Positions 49,363 to 62,336 of a stretch of 64,000 nt of DNA are shown piece after piece (within the stretch, counting starts at the first letter, position 1; every line of letters begins with the position of its first letter). Made by a program: the position numbers and the translations under genes. Source of the DNA: Methylonatrum kenyense (GTDB lineage Bacteria > Pseudomonadota > Gammaproteobacteria > Nitrococcales > Aquisalimonadaceae); the NCBI RefSeq assembly GCF_023195885.1, contig NZ_JALPKO010000005.1, forward strand, positions 62,001-126,000, in the 5' to 3' direction. The notes under the pieces were generated by a model, which did no database searches, was not told where the DNA came from, and worked only from the letters and a program-made list of their open reading frames with translations.

Positions 49363-49440
49363 TGTTCAGGTTTCAGTTTTCAGACAGGGCCATTCCAGCT
49401 CCACGGCACCGTCTGAACACTGAAAACTGAACACTTTTTT
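49363..49440 (+). terminator. Long inverted repeat ending in T6
   Basis: Arms 49363-49385 (TGTTCAGGTTTCAG...) and 49411-49433 match over 23 bp with two mismatches, followed by TTTTTT to 49440. The arms are built from repeats of the TTCAGTTTTCAG type. It may end transcription between sat-cysC and cysQ, or be a simple repeat of another origin. Confidence 0.5.
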
Positions 49441-49454
49441 CTTTCGAGGTTTTC

Positions 49455-50219
<765 letters not shown>

Positions 50220-50222
<3 letters not shown>

Positions 50223-50555
50223 GGAAACACTGATTTATTTCCGCGCCTGCGCCCGAGACCGGTTTTGGTCATCTGGAAGGACGCGGTGCCGGTTCGGTAG
50301 CCCCACTACCCACGGCAACCTGCTTCTGGCCAGACGTGTAGGGCGGGTCAAGCGTAGCGGACCCGCGCGGTGTGAGCCGTTATCGAATTGGCCTGGCCGG
50401 CCAGTCTGCCCGGTTTTTCCATGGCCTTAATTCTCCTGGGAGACCCAGCTGCACCGGGATGCCTGACACCGCGTGCATTCCTGCGCTGGAGGGAACATTG
50501 CCTTGGAAAAATGCGGACACCAACGCAGAGGCGGAAATAAATCAGTGATTCCCTA
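50220..50555 (-). repeat. Family A element, divergent copy A4 (inverted orientation)
   Basis: This 336-bp copy is flanked by TA, with ends TAGGGAAACACTGATTTATT and its complement (one mismatch). About 70 bp on the left and 45 bp on the right match the long elements in reverse orientation. The central part, roughly 50300-50500, is unrelated to the other copies. It lies between convergent cysQ and the amidotransferase gene. Confidence 0.8.
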
Positions 50556-50572
50556 GCTCCGGCGCCTTGCGT

Positions 50573-51376
50573 TCAGGTGCCGCGGTTCTGTCCTGCCGCG
50601 GTCACCAGCGCGCGGAACAGGCGGCGTTGTTCCCGGCGTTGCGGCAGGTATTCCGGATGCCACTGCACGCCGATGACCCAGGTTTCGGCCTCCAGTTCGA
50701 TGGCCTGGGTGACGTTCTGCCGGTCCCGGGCGACCACCACCAGCTTGTTGCCCGGGTCACGGATCGCCTGCCGGTGGAGGGAGTTCACCGGGCAGCGGGT
50801 CCGGCCCAGGACCATGGCCAGTCGGCTGTCGCTGACCAGATCCACGGTTTTCAGCGGCCAGATGGTGTCCAGGTTCGGCGCCTCGTCGTAGTAATCCGAT
50901 AGCTCCTGATACAGCGTGCCGCCGTTCACCACGTTCAGCAGTTGCGCGCCGCGACAGATGCCGAGTACGGGCTTGCCCTCGGCAAGTGCCTGCTGCAGCA
51001 GTTCGGTTTCCAGCGCGTCCCGGTCCCGGTCGCCGCCGTGCCGGCCCCGCAGACCGGATAGACGACGTGCGATCCAGATCAGCGGGAACAGCAGCAGACT
51101 CAGCAGGAAGCCGGACAGGCTGCCACTGCGGCGGCGCAATTCCCGCAACGGTGGCACCACCCGCGTTTCGCCGTAAAGCGCCGGGTCGACATCGGCACCC
51201 CCGCCGATGATCAGCCCGTCCAGGCCCGGCATGCGCTGGCGATGCCGTGGCCGGATTCGCCGTGGTCGTCCACCCGCCAGGTACACGGCCAGCGCGGTAA
51301 AAAGCCAGGCCGCCTGCCCGCCCCGGTCCGGTCCGGTGACACCGATGCAGGGTCGGTGGCGTCGCTCAGAAGCCAT
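50573..51376 (-). CDS. Class-I glutaminase / gamma-glutamyl-GABA hydrolase-like protein (peptidase C26)
   Basis: The 267-residue protein has a class-I amidotransferase-like fold: LIIGGGADVDPALYGE near residue 55, the nucleophilic Cys in GICRGAQLLNV near 140, and the His-Glu pair in VQWHPEYLP near 240. Between them is a strongly hydrophobic insert (SGFLLSLLLFPLIWIARRLS, about residues 87-106), which looks like a membrane anchor or re-entrant segment and is not part of the usual fold. Its start overlaps the stop of the amidoligase gene by 11 bp, so the two proteins are probably made together and may act on one substrate. Confidence 0.83.
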   Translation of the reverse strand: MASERRHRPCIGVTGPDRGGQAAWLFTALAVYLAGGRPRRIRPRHRQRMPGLDGLIIGGGADVDPALYGETRVVPPLRELRRRSGSLSGFLLSLLLFPLIWIARRLSGLRGRHGGDRDRDALETELLQQALAEGKPVLGICRGAQLLNVVNGGTLYQELSDYYDEAPNLDTIWPLKTVDLVSDSRLAMVLGRTRCPVNSLHRQAIRDPGNKLVVVARDRQNVTQAIELEAETWVIGVQWHPEYLPQRREQRRLFRALVTAAGQNRGT

Positions 51377-52364
51377 TCAGCCAGTGCCGGCAGCGGTCCG
51401 CCCAGACCTGGTCCACCGAGCTGACCGCGACATCGGTGCGCGTGCGCCAGGAATGGATCATGGTCTGCATCAGGGCGTCCCGATTGGCCAGCCATTCGAC
51501 GGCAAGCCAGCCCTTCAGCTCATCGGCCAGCGTCCAGTCGGGTTCGTCGATGCGGCAATTCGGCAGTCGGTAATGGAATGCCGGGCGAGGCTTGACCAGT
51601 GCCGCATCGGGCACGCCGTGCACCGCCTGGTCGCCGTGCAGTTGGCGGAAAACGGGTAGCAGGTCCAGTGCGCGGTTGCGGGTCGCGTTGTAGCGCAGGT
51701 AGTCGCGCAGCAGGGATTCACTATCCGGTTGGTAGGCCTCGTCGAGCACCAGGTGCCGGTAGTCCGGCGGAAATTCGTTGATGTACGGCGTCATGCGGCG
51801 GCTCCAGTCGATCTCGCCGCGCGTTACCAGCCAGTCCCAGAGCAGCAGGAAGGCCCGCAGGTGCCGCAGGATCGCGTCACCGTCAAGGCGGATCACCTCC
51901 GGGTTCAGGTGCAGACCGAAGGCATACAGCACCGAGGCCCGGGTGCCGCGGGCATGGGCCTGCTGGAGCCGCTCGCGTAGGGCCTCCAGGCGGTGGACGT
52001 CGCGAAACGGAATCGGCGGCGTGACAATCTCGTGGGGTACGACGGTGCCGGCCAGCCGCGCCAGCGTGTCCTCCACGCGGTCGCGTGTCTCGGAGGCGTC
52101 CAGCTCGATACCAATCGCCGACAGGTAACGCAGGTAGGAACGCTCCTTCAGCAGGGCGGTGTCGATTTCGACCTGGAAGTCGCCCCATTCGGTGTCGCGG
52201 ATGTGGTGGATGAAGGCACTTTCCCGCTCCAGCCTGCCGCCATACAGGGCGTGCACCAGGCTGCTGATCTCAGCCAGGGGCAGACCGGCAAATTCCAGCT
52301 CGACGCCCAGCCGGCGCGGCCGCCCGTCGGCGGTGTCCAGTATTTCCGGCATCGGAAAGTCCAT
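51366..52364 (-). CDS. Putative amidoligase (COOH-NH2 ligase of the glutamine synthetase fold)
   Basis: The 332-residue protein matches the amidoligase family described by Aravind and colleagues: RRLGVELEFAGL near the N terminus with Glu residues for metal binding, DFQVEIDTALL, then HEIVTPPIPF and LHLNPEV. These ligases are predicted to form amide bonds on small molecules or peptides, and are often encoded next to a class-I glutaminase, as here. The natural product or protein target is unknown. The frame extends to 52415; the ATG at 52364 is preferred. It is coupled to the downstream glutaminase gene by an 11-bp overlap. Confidence 0.82.
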   Translation of the reverse strand: MDFPMPEILDTADGRPRRLGVELEFAGLPLAEISSLVHALYGGRLERESAFIHHIRDTEWGDFQVEIDTALLKERSYLRYLSAIGIELDASETRDRVEDTLARLAGTVVPHEIVTPPIPFRDVHRLEALRERLQQAHARGTRASVLYAFGLHLNPEVIRLDGDAILRHLRAFLLLWDWLVTRGEIDWSRRMTPYINEFPPDYRHLVLDEAYQPDSESLLRDYLRYNATRNRALDLLPVFRQLHGDQAVHGVPDAALVKPRPAFHYRLPNCRIDEPDWTLADELKGWLAVEWLANRDALMQTMIHSWRTRTDVAVSSVDQVWADRCRHWLNGF

Positions 52365-52481
52365 TCGCGGCCCCGCATGATGAGAATGCCCGGCACAGTC
52401 TACCGGACATCCCACGTGTTTCAGCGGGCTTCCGCAGCCGCCACGAACTGACGCTCAGGTTTCGGACCGGGACGGTGCCTC

Positions 52482-52664
52482 TCCGCGAGCGTTTGGGCCA
52501 GCGTAAGTCTTTACCAGGCCTGACGTGCCTTCGGCCCAACAGGGCCAGGCAAAGACTTGCGCCGTCCTTACCAGGCTGCGAATGGTCTTGCTCCGTCCAG
52601 CTTCAGGTCCCTGCGGTTCGACGAGACCGGGACGGCTACTGCCGTGCCGGTTGCCCCAGAGTGC
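52482..52664. repeat. Family C structured repeat, copy C3
   Basis: The stem pairs 52501-52520 (GCGTAAGTCTTTACCAGGCC) with 52543-52562, with three mismatches. The cap reads GACG-TGCCTTCGGC-CCAAC; the GCC/GGC mini-stem replaces the CCC/GGG of C1. The tail leads to CCGGTTGCCCCAGAGTGCC, resembling the C1/C2 tail. Confidence 0.65.
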
Positions 52665-52669
52665 CGGGG

Positions 52670-52731
52670 GAGGAGAAGGTTTTTCTTCGGATCTGTTGAA
52701 CCGGAGGTTCGTCAGTCCGAGGAAAAGCTTG
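52670..52731. repeat. Family C-related hairpin, copy C4
   Basis: AAGGTTTTTCTTCGGA (52676-52691) pairs with TCCGAGGAAAAGCTT (52716-52730). The loop carries a different inner hairpin, GAACC-GGA-GGTTC. It keeps the AAG...CTT base of the family C stem but lacks the GACG...CCAAC cap, so it is either a variant or a relic. Confidence 0.5.
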
Positions 52732-52759
52732 TCCTCACGCGGCACGGGGTTCGTGCTGA

Positions 52760-52850
52760 TCCGACACTGGCGGGGCCAGTGCAAGCTTTCTCCCTGGCCT
52801 GACGACGCTCCGCGCCAACAGGGCCAGGGAGAAACTTCCACTGTCCCTGC
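52760..52850. repeat. Family C structured repeat, copy C5
   Basis: The stem pairs 52777-52799 (CAGTGCAAGCTTTC then TCCCTGGCC) with 52822-52843. The cap is GACG-ACGCTCCGCG-CCAAC, with a CGC/GCG mini-stem. It ends directly against a family A left terminus at 52851. Confidence 0.68.
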
Positions 52851-52880
52851 TAGGGAAACACTGTTGTATTCCCGCGGCTG
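52851..52880 (+). repeat. Fragment of a family A element end
   Basis: TAGGGAAACACTG, then TTGTATTCCCGCGGCTGC, resembles the left terminus of family A with no right arm. It joins family C copy C5 with no gap. From 52881 to the miaB start I see only a possible TATTAT -10 box near 52985. Confidence 0.6.
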
Positions 52881-53024
52881 CACGCGGTGTGCTTTCAATT
52901 AGCAATGACCGCGCGCTTGTCACTTGCCCGCGGGGGGACGGTGGCGGTACCCTCTGCCGGCTTCGCTGGCGGGTGACCGCTGCGCTATTATTTCAGGTGC
53001 GACGAGAGGTTGCGTCAGGTCCGC

Positions 53025-54392
53025 ATGAAACAGAAGGTTTACGTCAGGACCCATGGTTGCCAGATGAACGAGTACGACTCCGCGAAGATGGCGGAGCTGC
53101 TTGGGCATGCGCGTGGCTACGAGGCGGTGGATGATCCGGAACAGGCGGATCTGTTGTTGCTGAATACCTGCTCGATCCGCGAGAAGGCGCAGGAGAAAGT
53201 GTTCTCCGAGCTCGGCCGATGGCGGGCTCTGAAGGAGCGAAATCCCGACTTGGTTATCGGGGTCGGCGGCTGCGTTGCCAGCCAGGAAGGCGAGGCGCTG
53301 CAGCAGCGGGCGCCGTTTGTCGATCTGGTGTTCGGGCCGCAGACACTACACCGTTTGCCGGAAATGCTCGACCGGACGCGCAGCGAGCGTCAGCCCGTGG
53401 TCGATGTCAGCTTTCCCGAGATCGAGAAATTCGACCGCCTGCCGGAGCCTCGCGCCGAGGGGCCGACGGCGTTTGTCTCGATCATGGAGGGCTGCAGCAA
53501 GTACTGCAGCTTCTGCGTCGTGCCCTACACCCGCGGCGAGGAGATCAGCCGGCCGTTCGACGATGTGCTGGCCGAGGTGGCGATGCTGGCCGAGCAGGGC
53601 GTGCGCGAGGTCACGCTGCTGGGCCAGAACGTCAACGCCTACGACGGCGAAATGGCGGACGGCACGCGCGCCGACCTGGCTTTGCTGATCCAGTTCCTGG
53701 CGGCGATCGACGGCATCGACCGCATCCGCTACACCACCAGTCATCCGCTGGAATTCTCCGACAGCCTGATCCAGGCCTATGCCGAGATCCCTGAGCTGGT
53801 GGACCACCTGCACCTGCCGGTGCAGAGCGGCTCCGATTTCGTGCTGCGGCTGATGAAGCGCGGTCACGGCATCGACGAGTTCAAGGACAAGATCCGCCGG
53901 CTGCGCGAAATCCGGCCGGACATCAGTATCGGTTCCGATTTCATTGTCGGTTTCCCCGGCGAGGACGCGGATGCCTTCGAGGAAACCATGACCCTGGTCG
54001 AGGAGATCGGTTTCGATCAGTCGTTCAGCTTCGTCTACAGCCCACGCCCCGGAACACCGGCAGCCTCGCTGGCGGACAGCGTGCCGATGGCGGAGAAAAA
54101 GGCGCGGCTGCAGCGCCTGCAAACCGCCATCGAGGCCAATGCCCGGCGCATCAGCGCGTCCATGGTGGGGACCGAACAGCGGGTGCTGGTGGATGGCGTG
54201 TCGAAGAAGGACGACACTGAGATCAAGGGCCGCACCGGCAACAATCGCGTGGTCAACATGCCGGGCCAACGGCGATTGATCGGACGCTTCGTGACGGTCC
54301 GGATCACCGATGCCCTGGCGCATTCCCTGCGCGGCGAGATCGTGGCGGTGGAAGAGGATCTGCCGGGTGATGCCGTGCCGGCCAGTGCCTGA
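53025..54392 (+). CDS. miaB: tRNA-2-methylthio-N6-dimethylallyladenosine synthase
   Basis: MiaB adds a methylthio group to A37 of tRNAs reading UNN codons. The 455 residues contain the MTTase-domain cysteines C12, C49 and C83 for one [4Fe-4S] cluster, the radical SAM motif C157-C161-C164 (CSKYCSFC), and a C-terminal TRAM domain. The ATG at 53025 gives the canonical N terminus [19 protein letters not shown]; the frame extends a few codons earlier. It heads the conserved miaB-ybeZ-ybeY-corC-lnt run. Confidence 0.96.
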   Translation: MKQKVYVRTHGCQMNEYDSAKMAELLGHARGYEAVDDPEQADLLLLNTCSIREKAQEKVFSELGRWRALKERNPDLVIGVGGCVASQEGEALQQRAPFVDLVFGPQTLHRLPEMLDRTRSERQPVVDVSFPEIEKFDRLPEPRAEGPTAFVSIMEGCSKYCSFCVVPYTRGEEISRPFDDVLAEVAMLAEQGVREVTLLGQNVNAYDGEMADGTRADLALLIQFLAAIDGIDRIRYTTSHPLEFSDSLIQAYAEIPELVDHLHLPVQSGSDFVLRLMKRGHGIDEFKDKIRRLREIRPDISIGSDFIVGFPGEDADAFEETMTLVEEIGFDQSFSFVYSPRPGTPAASLADSVPMAEKKARLQRLQTAIEANARRISASMVGTEQRVLVDGVSKKDDTEIKGRTGNNRVVNMPGQRRLIGRFVTVRITDALAHSLRGEIVAVEEDLPGDAVPASA

Positions 54393-54407
54393 GCTAGAGG
54401 AGACCTC

Positions 54408-55397
54408 TTGAAAGCCAATCCCGACGCCCTGGATTTCACCCTCGAGCCCGCGGACAACCAGCGCCTGGCCAATCTCTGCGGGCAATTCGACGAAAACCTG
54501 CGCCAGGTCGAACGGCGACTGGGTGTCGAGATCAGCAACCGGGCCCACCGCTTCCGCGTGATCGGTGAAGGCGATGCCGCGCGGGCCGCGGAGCTGGTGC
54601 TGCGTGACCTCTACAATGCCTCCGGTGGCCGCGACCTGAGTCCGGAGCAGGTGCACCTGTTCCTGCAGCGTTCGGGCGTCGAGGCACGGCTGCGCGACGA
54701 TGGACCGGCACCGCAGGATGTGGTCATCCGCACCCGCAAGACCGAGATCCGCGGCCGCGGTCCGAATCAGCAGAAGTACCTGCACAATGTGCTGGGCCAT
54801 GACCTGAACTTCGGCATCGGGCCGGCGGGTACCGGCAAGACCTATCTTGCGGTCGCCGCTGCCGTCGAGGCCCTGGAAAAGGACGAGGTGCGGCGCCTGG
54901 TGCTGGTGCGGCCTGCGGTCGAGGCCGGCGAACGTCTGGGCTTTCTGCCGGGCGACCTGGCGCAGAAGGTGGATCCGTATCTGCGGCCGCTGTACGACGC
55001 CCTGTTCGAGATGCTCGGCTTCGAGCGGGTGGGCAAGCTGATCGAGCGCAACATCATCGAGGTGGCGCCGCTCGCGTACATGCGCGGCCGCACGCTGAAC
55101 AACGCCTTCATCATCCTGGACGAGGCGCAGAACACCACCGTCGAGCAAATGAAGATGTTCCTGACCCGGATCGGTTTCGGTGCCACGGCGGTGGTCACCG
55201 GCGACGTCACGCAGATCGACCTGCCGCGGGGCACCGCCTCCGGCCTGCGCGATGCAATCGAGGTGCTGAAGGATGTGGACGGCGTCAGTTTTACCTTCTT
55301 CACCGCCCACGATGTGGTTCGGCACCCGCTGGTTCAGCGCATCGTCCAGGCCTACGATCGACAGTCGGCGGGCAAGGACAGCGGATCGCGGACATGA
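54408..55397 (+). CDS. ybeZ: PhoH-like ATPase (YbeZ)
   Basis: The 329-residue P-loop ATPase has Walker A in [19 protein letters not shown] near residue 140, Walker B in [11 protein letters not shown], and [13 protein letters not shown] further on, with a KH-like N-terminal region. YbeZ works with the RNase YbeY in rRNA maturation, probably as an RNA helicase or ATPase. The start appears to be TTG at 54408, preceded by GAGGAGACC. It overlaps ybeY by 4 bp (ATGA). Confidence 0.94.
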   Translation: MKANPDALDFTLEPADNQRLANLCGQFDENLRQVERRLGVEISNRAHRFRVIGEGDAARAAELVLRDLYNASGGRDLSPEQVHLFLQRSGVEARLRDDGPAPQDVVIRTRKTEIRGRGPNQQKYLHNVLGHDLNFGIGPAGTGKTYLAVAAAVEALEKDEVRRLVLVRPAVEAGERLGFLPGDLAQKVDPYLRPLYDALFEMLGFERVGKLIERNIIEVAPLAYMRGRTLNNAFIILDEAQNTTVEQMKMFLTRIGFGATAVVTGDVTQIDLPRGTASGLRDAIEVLKDVDGVSFTFFTAHDVVRHPLVQRIVQAYDRQSAGKDSGSRT

Positions 55398-55891
55398 GTC
55401 AGGACAGCCGAACATCGGCGGCAGAGCGGATCGAGATCCAGTACGCCTGTCGCCAGCCCGATTGTCCCACCGAGCAGCAGATTCACGCCTGGCTGACACC
55501 GGTGCTGGATCTTGCGCCGGCCGATGCCTCACTGTGTGTTCGTCTGGTGGACTCGGAGGAATCCCGCAGCCTGAACCGCCGGTACCGGGGCCGCGACGCG
55601 CCAACCAATGTGCTGTCCTTCCCGTTCGAGTCGCCGCCCGGCCTGAGTCTGCCGATCCTTGGAGACCTGGTGGTCTGTGCCGAGGTGCTGGCCGGCGAAT
55701 GTGCCGAGCAGGCCAAGACCCGGGACGCCCACTGGGCCCATATCCTGACCCACGGTGTACTTCACCTGCTGGGGCATGATCACCAGAACGAGCGTGAGGC
55801 AACCGCAATGGAGGGGATCGAGCGGGACCTGCTTGCCCGCCTCGGCTTCGCCGATCCTTACCTGGAAGACGCAGCAGCGAGGCTGGCATGA
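55394..55891 (+). CDS. ybeY: Endoribonuclease YbeY
   Basis: YbeY is the zinc-dependent RNase for 16S rRNA 3' processing and ribosome quality control. The 165 residues carry the metal motif H120-H124-H130 in [11 protein letters not shown], plus the conserved [16 protein letters not shown]. Overlaps of 4 bp with ybeZ upstream and corC downstream indicate translational coupling. Confidence 0.96.
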   Translation: MSQDSRTSAAERIEIQYACRQPDCPTEQQIHAWLTPVLDLAPADASLCVRLVDSEESRSLNRRYRGRDAPTNVLSFPFESPPGLSLPILGDLVVCAEVLAGECAEQAKTRDAHWAHILTHGVLHLLGHDHQNEREATAMEGIERDLLARLGFADPYLEDAAARLA

Positions 55892-56814
55892 GCGTCGACG
55901 ACAAGCGAAGCGAACAGGGTGGCGGCGGACAACGCGGCTGGCTGGAGCGCCTGGGCCAGGCGCTTTCGGGCGGCGAGCCGCGCGACCGCGAGGATCTGGT
56001 TGATACGCTGCGGGATGCGCAGCGCCGTGAGCTGCTGGATGCCGATCAGCTGGCAATGATCGAAGGCGTGCTGCATGTCTCCGAACTGCAGGTGCGCGAC
56101 ATCATGATTCCGCGCAGCCAGATGGTGGTGGTCCGGCGTGATGCGGATATGGCGGAGTTGCTGGCGCCGGTGATCGAGTCCGGGCATTCGCGCTTTCCGG
56201 TTATCGGTGACAGCCGCGATGACGTGGTCGGCATCCTGATTGCCAAGGACCTGTTGCGTTTTGTCGCGGACGACGGCGATTCGCGGTTGAAGATGCGGGA
56301 ACTGATGCGGCCGGCGCTTTTCGTCCCGGAGAGCAAACGCCTGGATGTGTTGCTCACCGAGTTCCGCAGCAGCCGCAACCACCTTGCCGTGGTGGTTGAC
56401 GAATACGGCGGTGTGGCCGGCATTGTCACGATCGAGGATGTGCTGGAGCAGATCGTCGGCGAGATCGACGACGAGCACGACTATGACGACGATCGCTACA
56501 TCCTCAGTCATCGTCAGGGTGGCAGCATGGTCAAGGCGCTGACCCCGATCGAGGATTTCAACAGTCATTTCGAGACCGAGTTGTCGGATGACGAATTCGA
56601 TACCATCGGCGGACTGGTGGCGCACCGCTTCGGTCACCTGCCAAAGCGGGGCGAGATAGTGACCATCGACAGCCTGCGCTTCGAGGTGGTCCGCGCGGAC
56701 AACCGGCGCATTCACCTGCTGCTGGTTCGTCAGATCCCGACCTCCGGTTCGCAGGAGCGAAGGCAGCCGGACAGTGCCGCCGGCTCCTCCGTCGACGCGC
56801 TAGGGAAACGCTGA
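55888..56814 (+). CDS. corC: CBS-domain protein CorC (HlyC/CorC family)
   Basis: The 308-residue cytosolic protein has two CBS domains (about 65-190; [14 protein letters not shown] and [18 protein letters not shown]) and a CorC/HlyC C-terminal domain. It is associated with magnesium and cobalt efflux or envelope stress; the exact role is debated. The last residues (LGKR) and the TGA stop are encoded by the family A element A5, which begins at 56801. Without it the frame would run on, so the C terminus has been altered. Confidence 0.92.
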   Translation: MSVDDKRSEQGGGGQRGWLERLGQALSGGEPRDREDLVDTLRDAQRRELLDADQLAMIEGVLHVSELQVRDIMIPRSQMVVVRRDADMAELLAPVIESGHSRFPVIGDSRDDVVGILIAKDLLRFVADDGDSRLKMRELMRPALFVPESKRLDVLLTEFRSSRNHLAVVVDEYGGVAGIVTIEDVLEQIVGEIDDEHDYDDDRYILSHRQGGSMVKALTPIEDFNSHFETELSDDEFDTIGGLVAHRFGHLPKRGEIVTIDSLRFEVVRADNRRIHLLLVRQIPTSGSQERRQPDSAAGSSVDALGKR

Positions 56815-57076
56815 TTTATTCCCGCGTCTGCGCCCGAGACCGGTTTTGGTCATCTGGCAAGGCGCGGTGCCGGTTCGGTAGCTGTAGCTACCGGGCCGGT
56901 GACGCAACACAGTCAGGGGCCAAAACCGGCCGGGCCCTTCGGGTTGGGTCGCATTTTTCCCGATTGCTGTGTTGCGCTGCTTGACCGCAGAATGACTGCG
57001 GCGCTGCGCAGCGCGCCTTGCCTCGGAAAAAATGCGGACTCCAACGCAGGCGTGCGAATAAATCAGTGTTTCCCTA
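56801..57076 (-). repeat. Family A element, copy A5 (inverted orientation)
   Basis: This 276-bp copy is flanked by TA at 56801-56802 and 57075-57076, with interior sequence the reverse complement of A1-A3. Its ends pair along the usual stem, with one G/T wobble-type position (AAACGCTGA against TCAGTGTTT). It separates corC from lnt inside an otherwise tight conserved operon and supplies the corC stop codon. Confidence 0.88.
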
Positions 57077-57107
57077 AGGCGCTTTTCAAAAACAACAGAG
57101 TTCCTGC

Positions 57108-58649
57108 ATGCAGATTCCCGCTCCGGCCCTGACGCAACGCCGCTGGATCTACCTGCTGGCCGCCGTTGCCGGTGGCCTGTCGCCGTTGATCTACGCGCCA
57201 TTCGGCTGGTCACTTCTGGCGCTGCTGATTCCGGCGGCGCTGTTTGCCCTGGTGTTGCAGTTGCCGCGTCGCCTGGCGTTCGAGGCGGCCTATGTGCACG
57301 GCGTGGCCTACTATGCCGCCGGCGGACACTGGATCTGGTACAGCGTCGGCGAGTTCGGCGGTGGCCCGCTGGTAGCCACCGTGTTCTGTGTGCTGCTGGC
57401 GCTGGGCTTTGGCCTGCTGACCCTGGCCGCGGTTGCGCTCGCCTGGGTGCTGCGTCCGGGCCAGCGCCTGCCGATGCTGTTGCTTACCCTGCCGGCCGCC
57501 TGGGTGATGCTGGAGTGGGTGCAGGGTTGGCTGTTCACCGGTACCACCTGGCTGCAACTCGGTTACAGCCAGACGGATGGCTGGTTCGGTGCCTATGCGC
57601 CGTTGATCGGGCCACTGGGGATCAGCCTGCTGCTGGCGGTGCTGGCCGGTGGCCTGGTCGCCGCTGTGCTGGCCGGGCGGGTCCGGGGCATGGTGCTTGC
57701 CGTCGGCGCTGCGCTCGCCTTCTGGGTCGGCGGCGCCGTAATCGACCGGGACTGGACCGAGCCGGCCGGCGAGCCATTGCAGGTCGCGTTGTTGCAGGGA
57801 AATATTGCCCAGGATGAAAAATGGGAACCCGACAACCGCGTTCGCACGCTGGAGCTTTACCGCCGCCTGAACGACCGTTACCTGGGGGCGGACCTGATCG
57901 TCTGGCCCGAGACCGCGGTGCCGGCCTTCTACCATCATGTCGTTGACAGCTACCTGGTGCCGCTAGCCGAGGAGGCCGCCGAGCACGGCACCGAGTTGCT
58001 GATCGGAATCCCCTCCTACGATGCCGACAGTCGTCGAATCTTCAACAGCGTGCTGGGCCTGGGCGAGGAGATCGGTTTCTACCACAAACGCCATCTGGTG
58101 CCGTTCGGCGAGTATGTACCGTTCCGGGGGCTGTTCGGCGGCGCCCTCGACGTATTCGGTGCGCCGATGTCGGATTTTTCCGCCGGCTGGCGTGCCGAGC
58201 CGTTATCGGTGGCCGGCCAGCGCGCCGCGGTCTCGATCTGCTACGAAATCACCTTCCCCAACGAGGTGCGGGATTTCCTGCCGGAGGCGACCCTGCTGGT
58301 CAACGTCAGCAATGACGGCTGGTTCGGCACCTCGATCGGGCCACACCAGCACTTCCAGATCTCCCGCATGCGGGCCCGTGAGACCGGGCGCCCGCTGTTG
58401 CGCTCGACCAATACCGGCATAACGGCGGCAGTCGACCATCGTGGCCGGGTCGTGGCGCGCGCACCGCAGTTCAGTGTCGAGGCGCTGGCTGCCGAGATCA
58501 CGCCGATGCAGGGCAGTACGCTGTATACCCGCACCGGTGACCTGCCCGTGCTGCTGACGCTGGCCGGCATGCTGCTGCTCAGCGGTGGCCTGCGCTGGTG
58601 GCACCGTCGGCGCCCGGTGGCCGACGCCGACGGTGCCGGCTCCGGCTGA
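57108..58649 (+). CDS. lnt: Apolipoprotein N-acyltransferase
   Basis: Lnt adds the third acyl chain to lipoproteins in the inner membrane. The 513-residue protein has about seven hydrophobic segments in the first 210 residues and near the C terminus. Between them is a periplasmic carbon-nitrogen hydrolase domain with the catalytic triad E268 (WPETAVPAF), K327 (YHKRHLVPFGEY) and C378 (SICYEITF). The ATG at 57108 has a weak ribosome-binding site, perhaps because element A5 displaced the native leader. Confidence 0.95.
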   Translation: MQIPAPALTQRRWIYLLAAVAGGLSPLIYAPFGWSLLALLIPAALFALVLQLPRRLAFEAAYVHGVAYYAAGGHWIWYSVGEFGGGPLVATVFCVLLALGFGLLTLAAVALAWVLRPGQRLPMLLLTLPAAWVMLEWVQGWLFTGTTWLQLGYSQTDGWFGAYAPLIGPLGISLLLAVLAGGLVAAVLAGRVRGMVLAVGAALAFWVGGAVIDRDWTEPAGEPLQVALLQGNIAQDEKWEPDNRVRTLELYRRLNDRYLGADLIVWPETAVPAFYHHVVDSYLVPLAEEAAEHGTELLIGIPSYDADSRRIFNSVLGLGEEIGFYHKRHLVPFGEYVPFRGLFGGALDVFGAPMSDFSAGWRAEPLSVAGQRAAVSICYEITFPNEVRDFLPEATLLVNVSNDGWFGTSIGPHQHFQISRMRARETGRPLLRSTNTGITAAVDHRGRVVARAPQFSVEALAAEITPMQGSTLYTRTGDLPVLLTLAGMLLLSGGLRWWHRRRPVADADGAGSG

Positions 58650-58673
58650 GCGCCCGGTTCCCGTCCTGGCCGC

Positions 58674-61825
<3,152 letters not shown>

Positions 61826-61826
61826 C

Positions 61827-62336
61827 GTGGCCTGGCTGAGGCGCTGCGGCTTGTTGCTGCTGTGTGCCGCGGTTGTCGGCTGCGGCTGGCATGTGCGCGG
61901 GTCGGTGCCGGAAGACAGCGCCCGGCTGGATGGCCAGGAACTGCATCTCTCCAGCCGCACCGGAACCGGTGAGCTGTATCGCGAGGTGCGCGACGCGCTG
62001 GAAGGTGCCGGTGCCAGGCTGGTGTCCTCCGGTCCCGGTGTGCCGACCCTGATTCTCAGCGATGAACGCACCGGGACGCGGGCGATTACCGGTGGCCGCC
62101 GTGCGCTGGTCCGTGAAACCGAATTGCGCTACGAGATGGACTGGGAACTGCGCGACGCGGACGGCGAGCGCCTGGGCAACCGGGAGACCTTCGAGCAGGT
62201 CCGCTACTACACGGCAGAGCAGGAGCGTGAACTGGCCAGCCGTGTCCGCCGGGATCAGGTGGTGCTGGAGCTGCGTCGGGATGTGGCGCAGATGCTGGCG
62301 ACGCAGGCCGGGACACGCTTGTCTCGGGAGCGCTGA
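61827..62336 (+). CDS. lptE: LPS-assembly lipoprotein LptE
   Basis: LptE plugs the LptD barrel and helps insert lipopolysaccharide into the outer membrane. The 169-residue product has a lipoprotein signal peptide ending in the lipobox VVGC at about residue 19, then GWHVRG, typical of the family. The start is GTG at 61827, one base after the leuS stop codon. Order leuS-lptE-holA is conserved in gammaproteobacteria. Confidence 0.93.
   Translation: MAWLRRCGLLLLCAAVVGCGWHVRGSVPEDSARLDGQELHLSSRTGTGELYREVRDALEGAGARLVSSGPGVPTLILSDERTGTRAITGGRRALVRETELRYEMDWELRDADGERLGNRETFEQVRYYTAEQERELASRVRRDQVVLELRRDVAQMLATQAGTRLSRER

Noticed and set aside
53346-55904. An 852-codon open frame antisense to miaB, ybeZ and ybeY
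   Set aside because: All three genes on the plus strand are well supported; the antisense product has no recognisable features.
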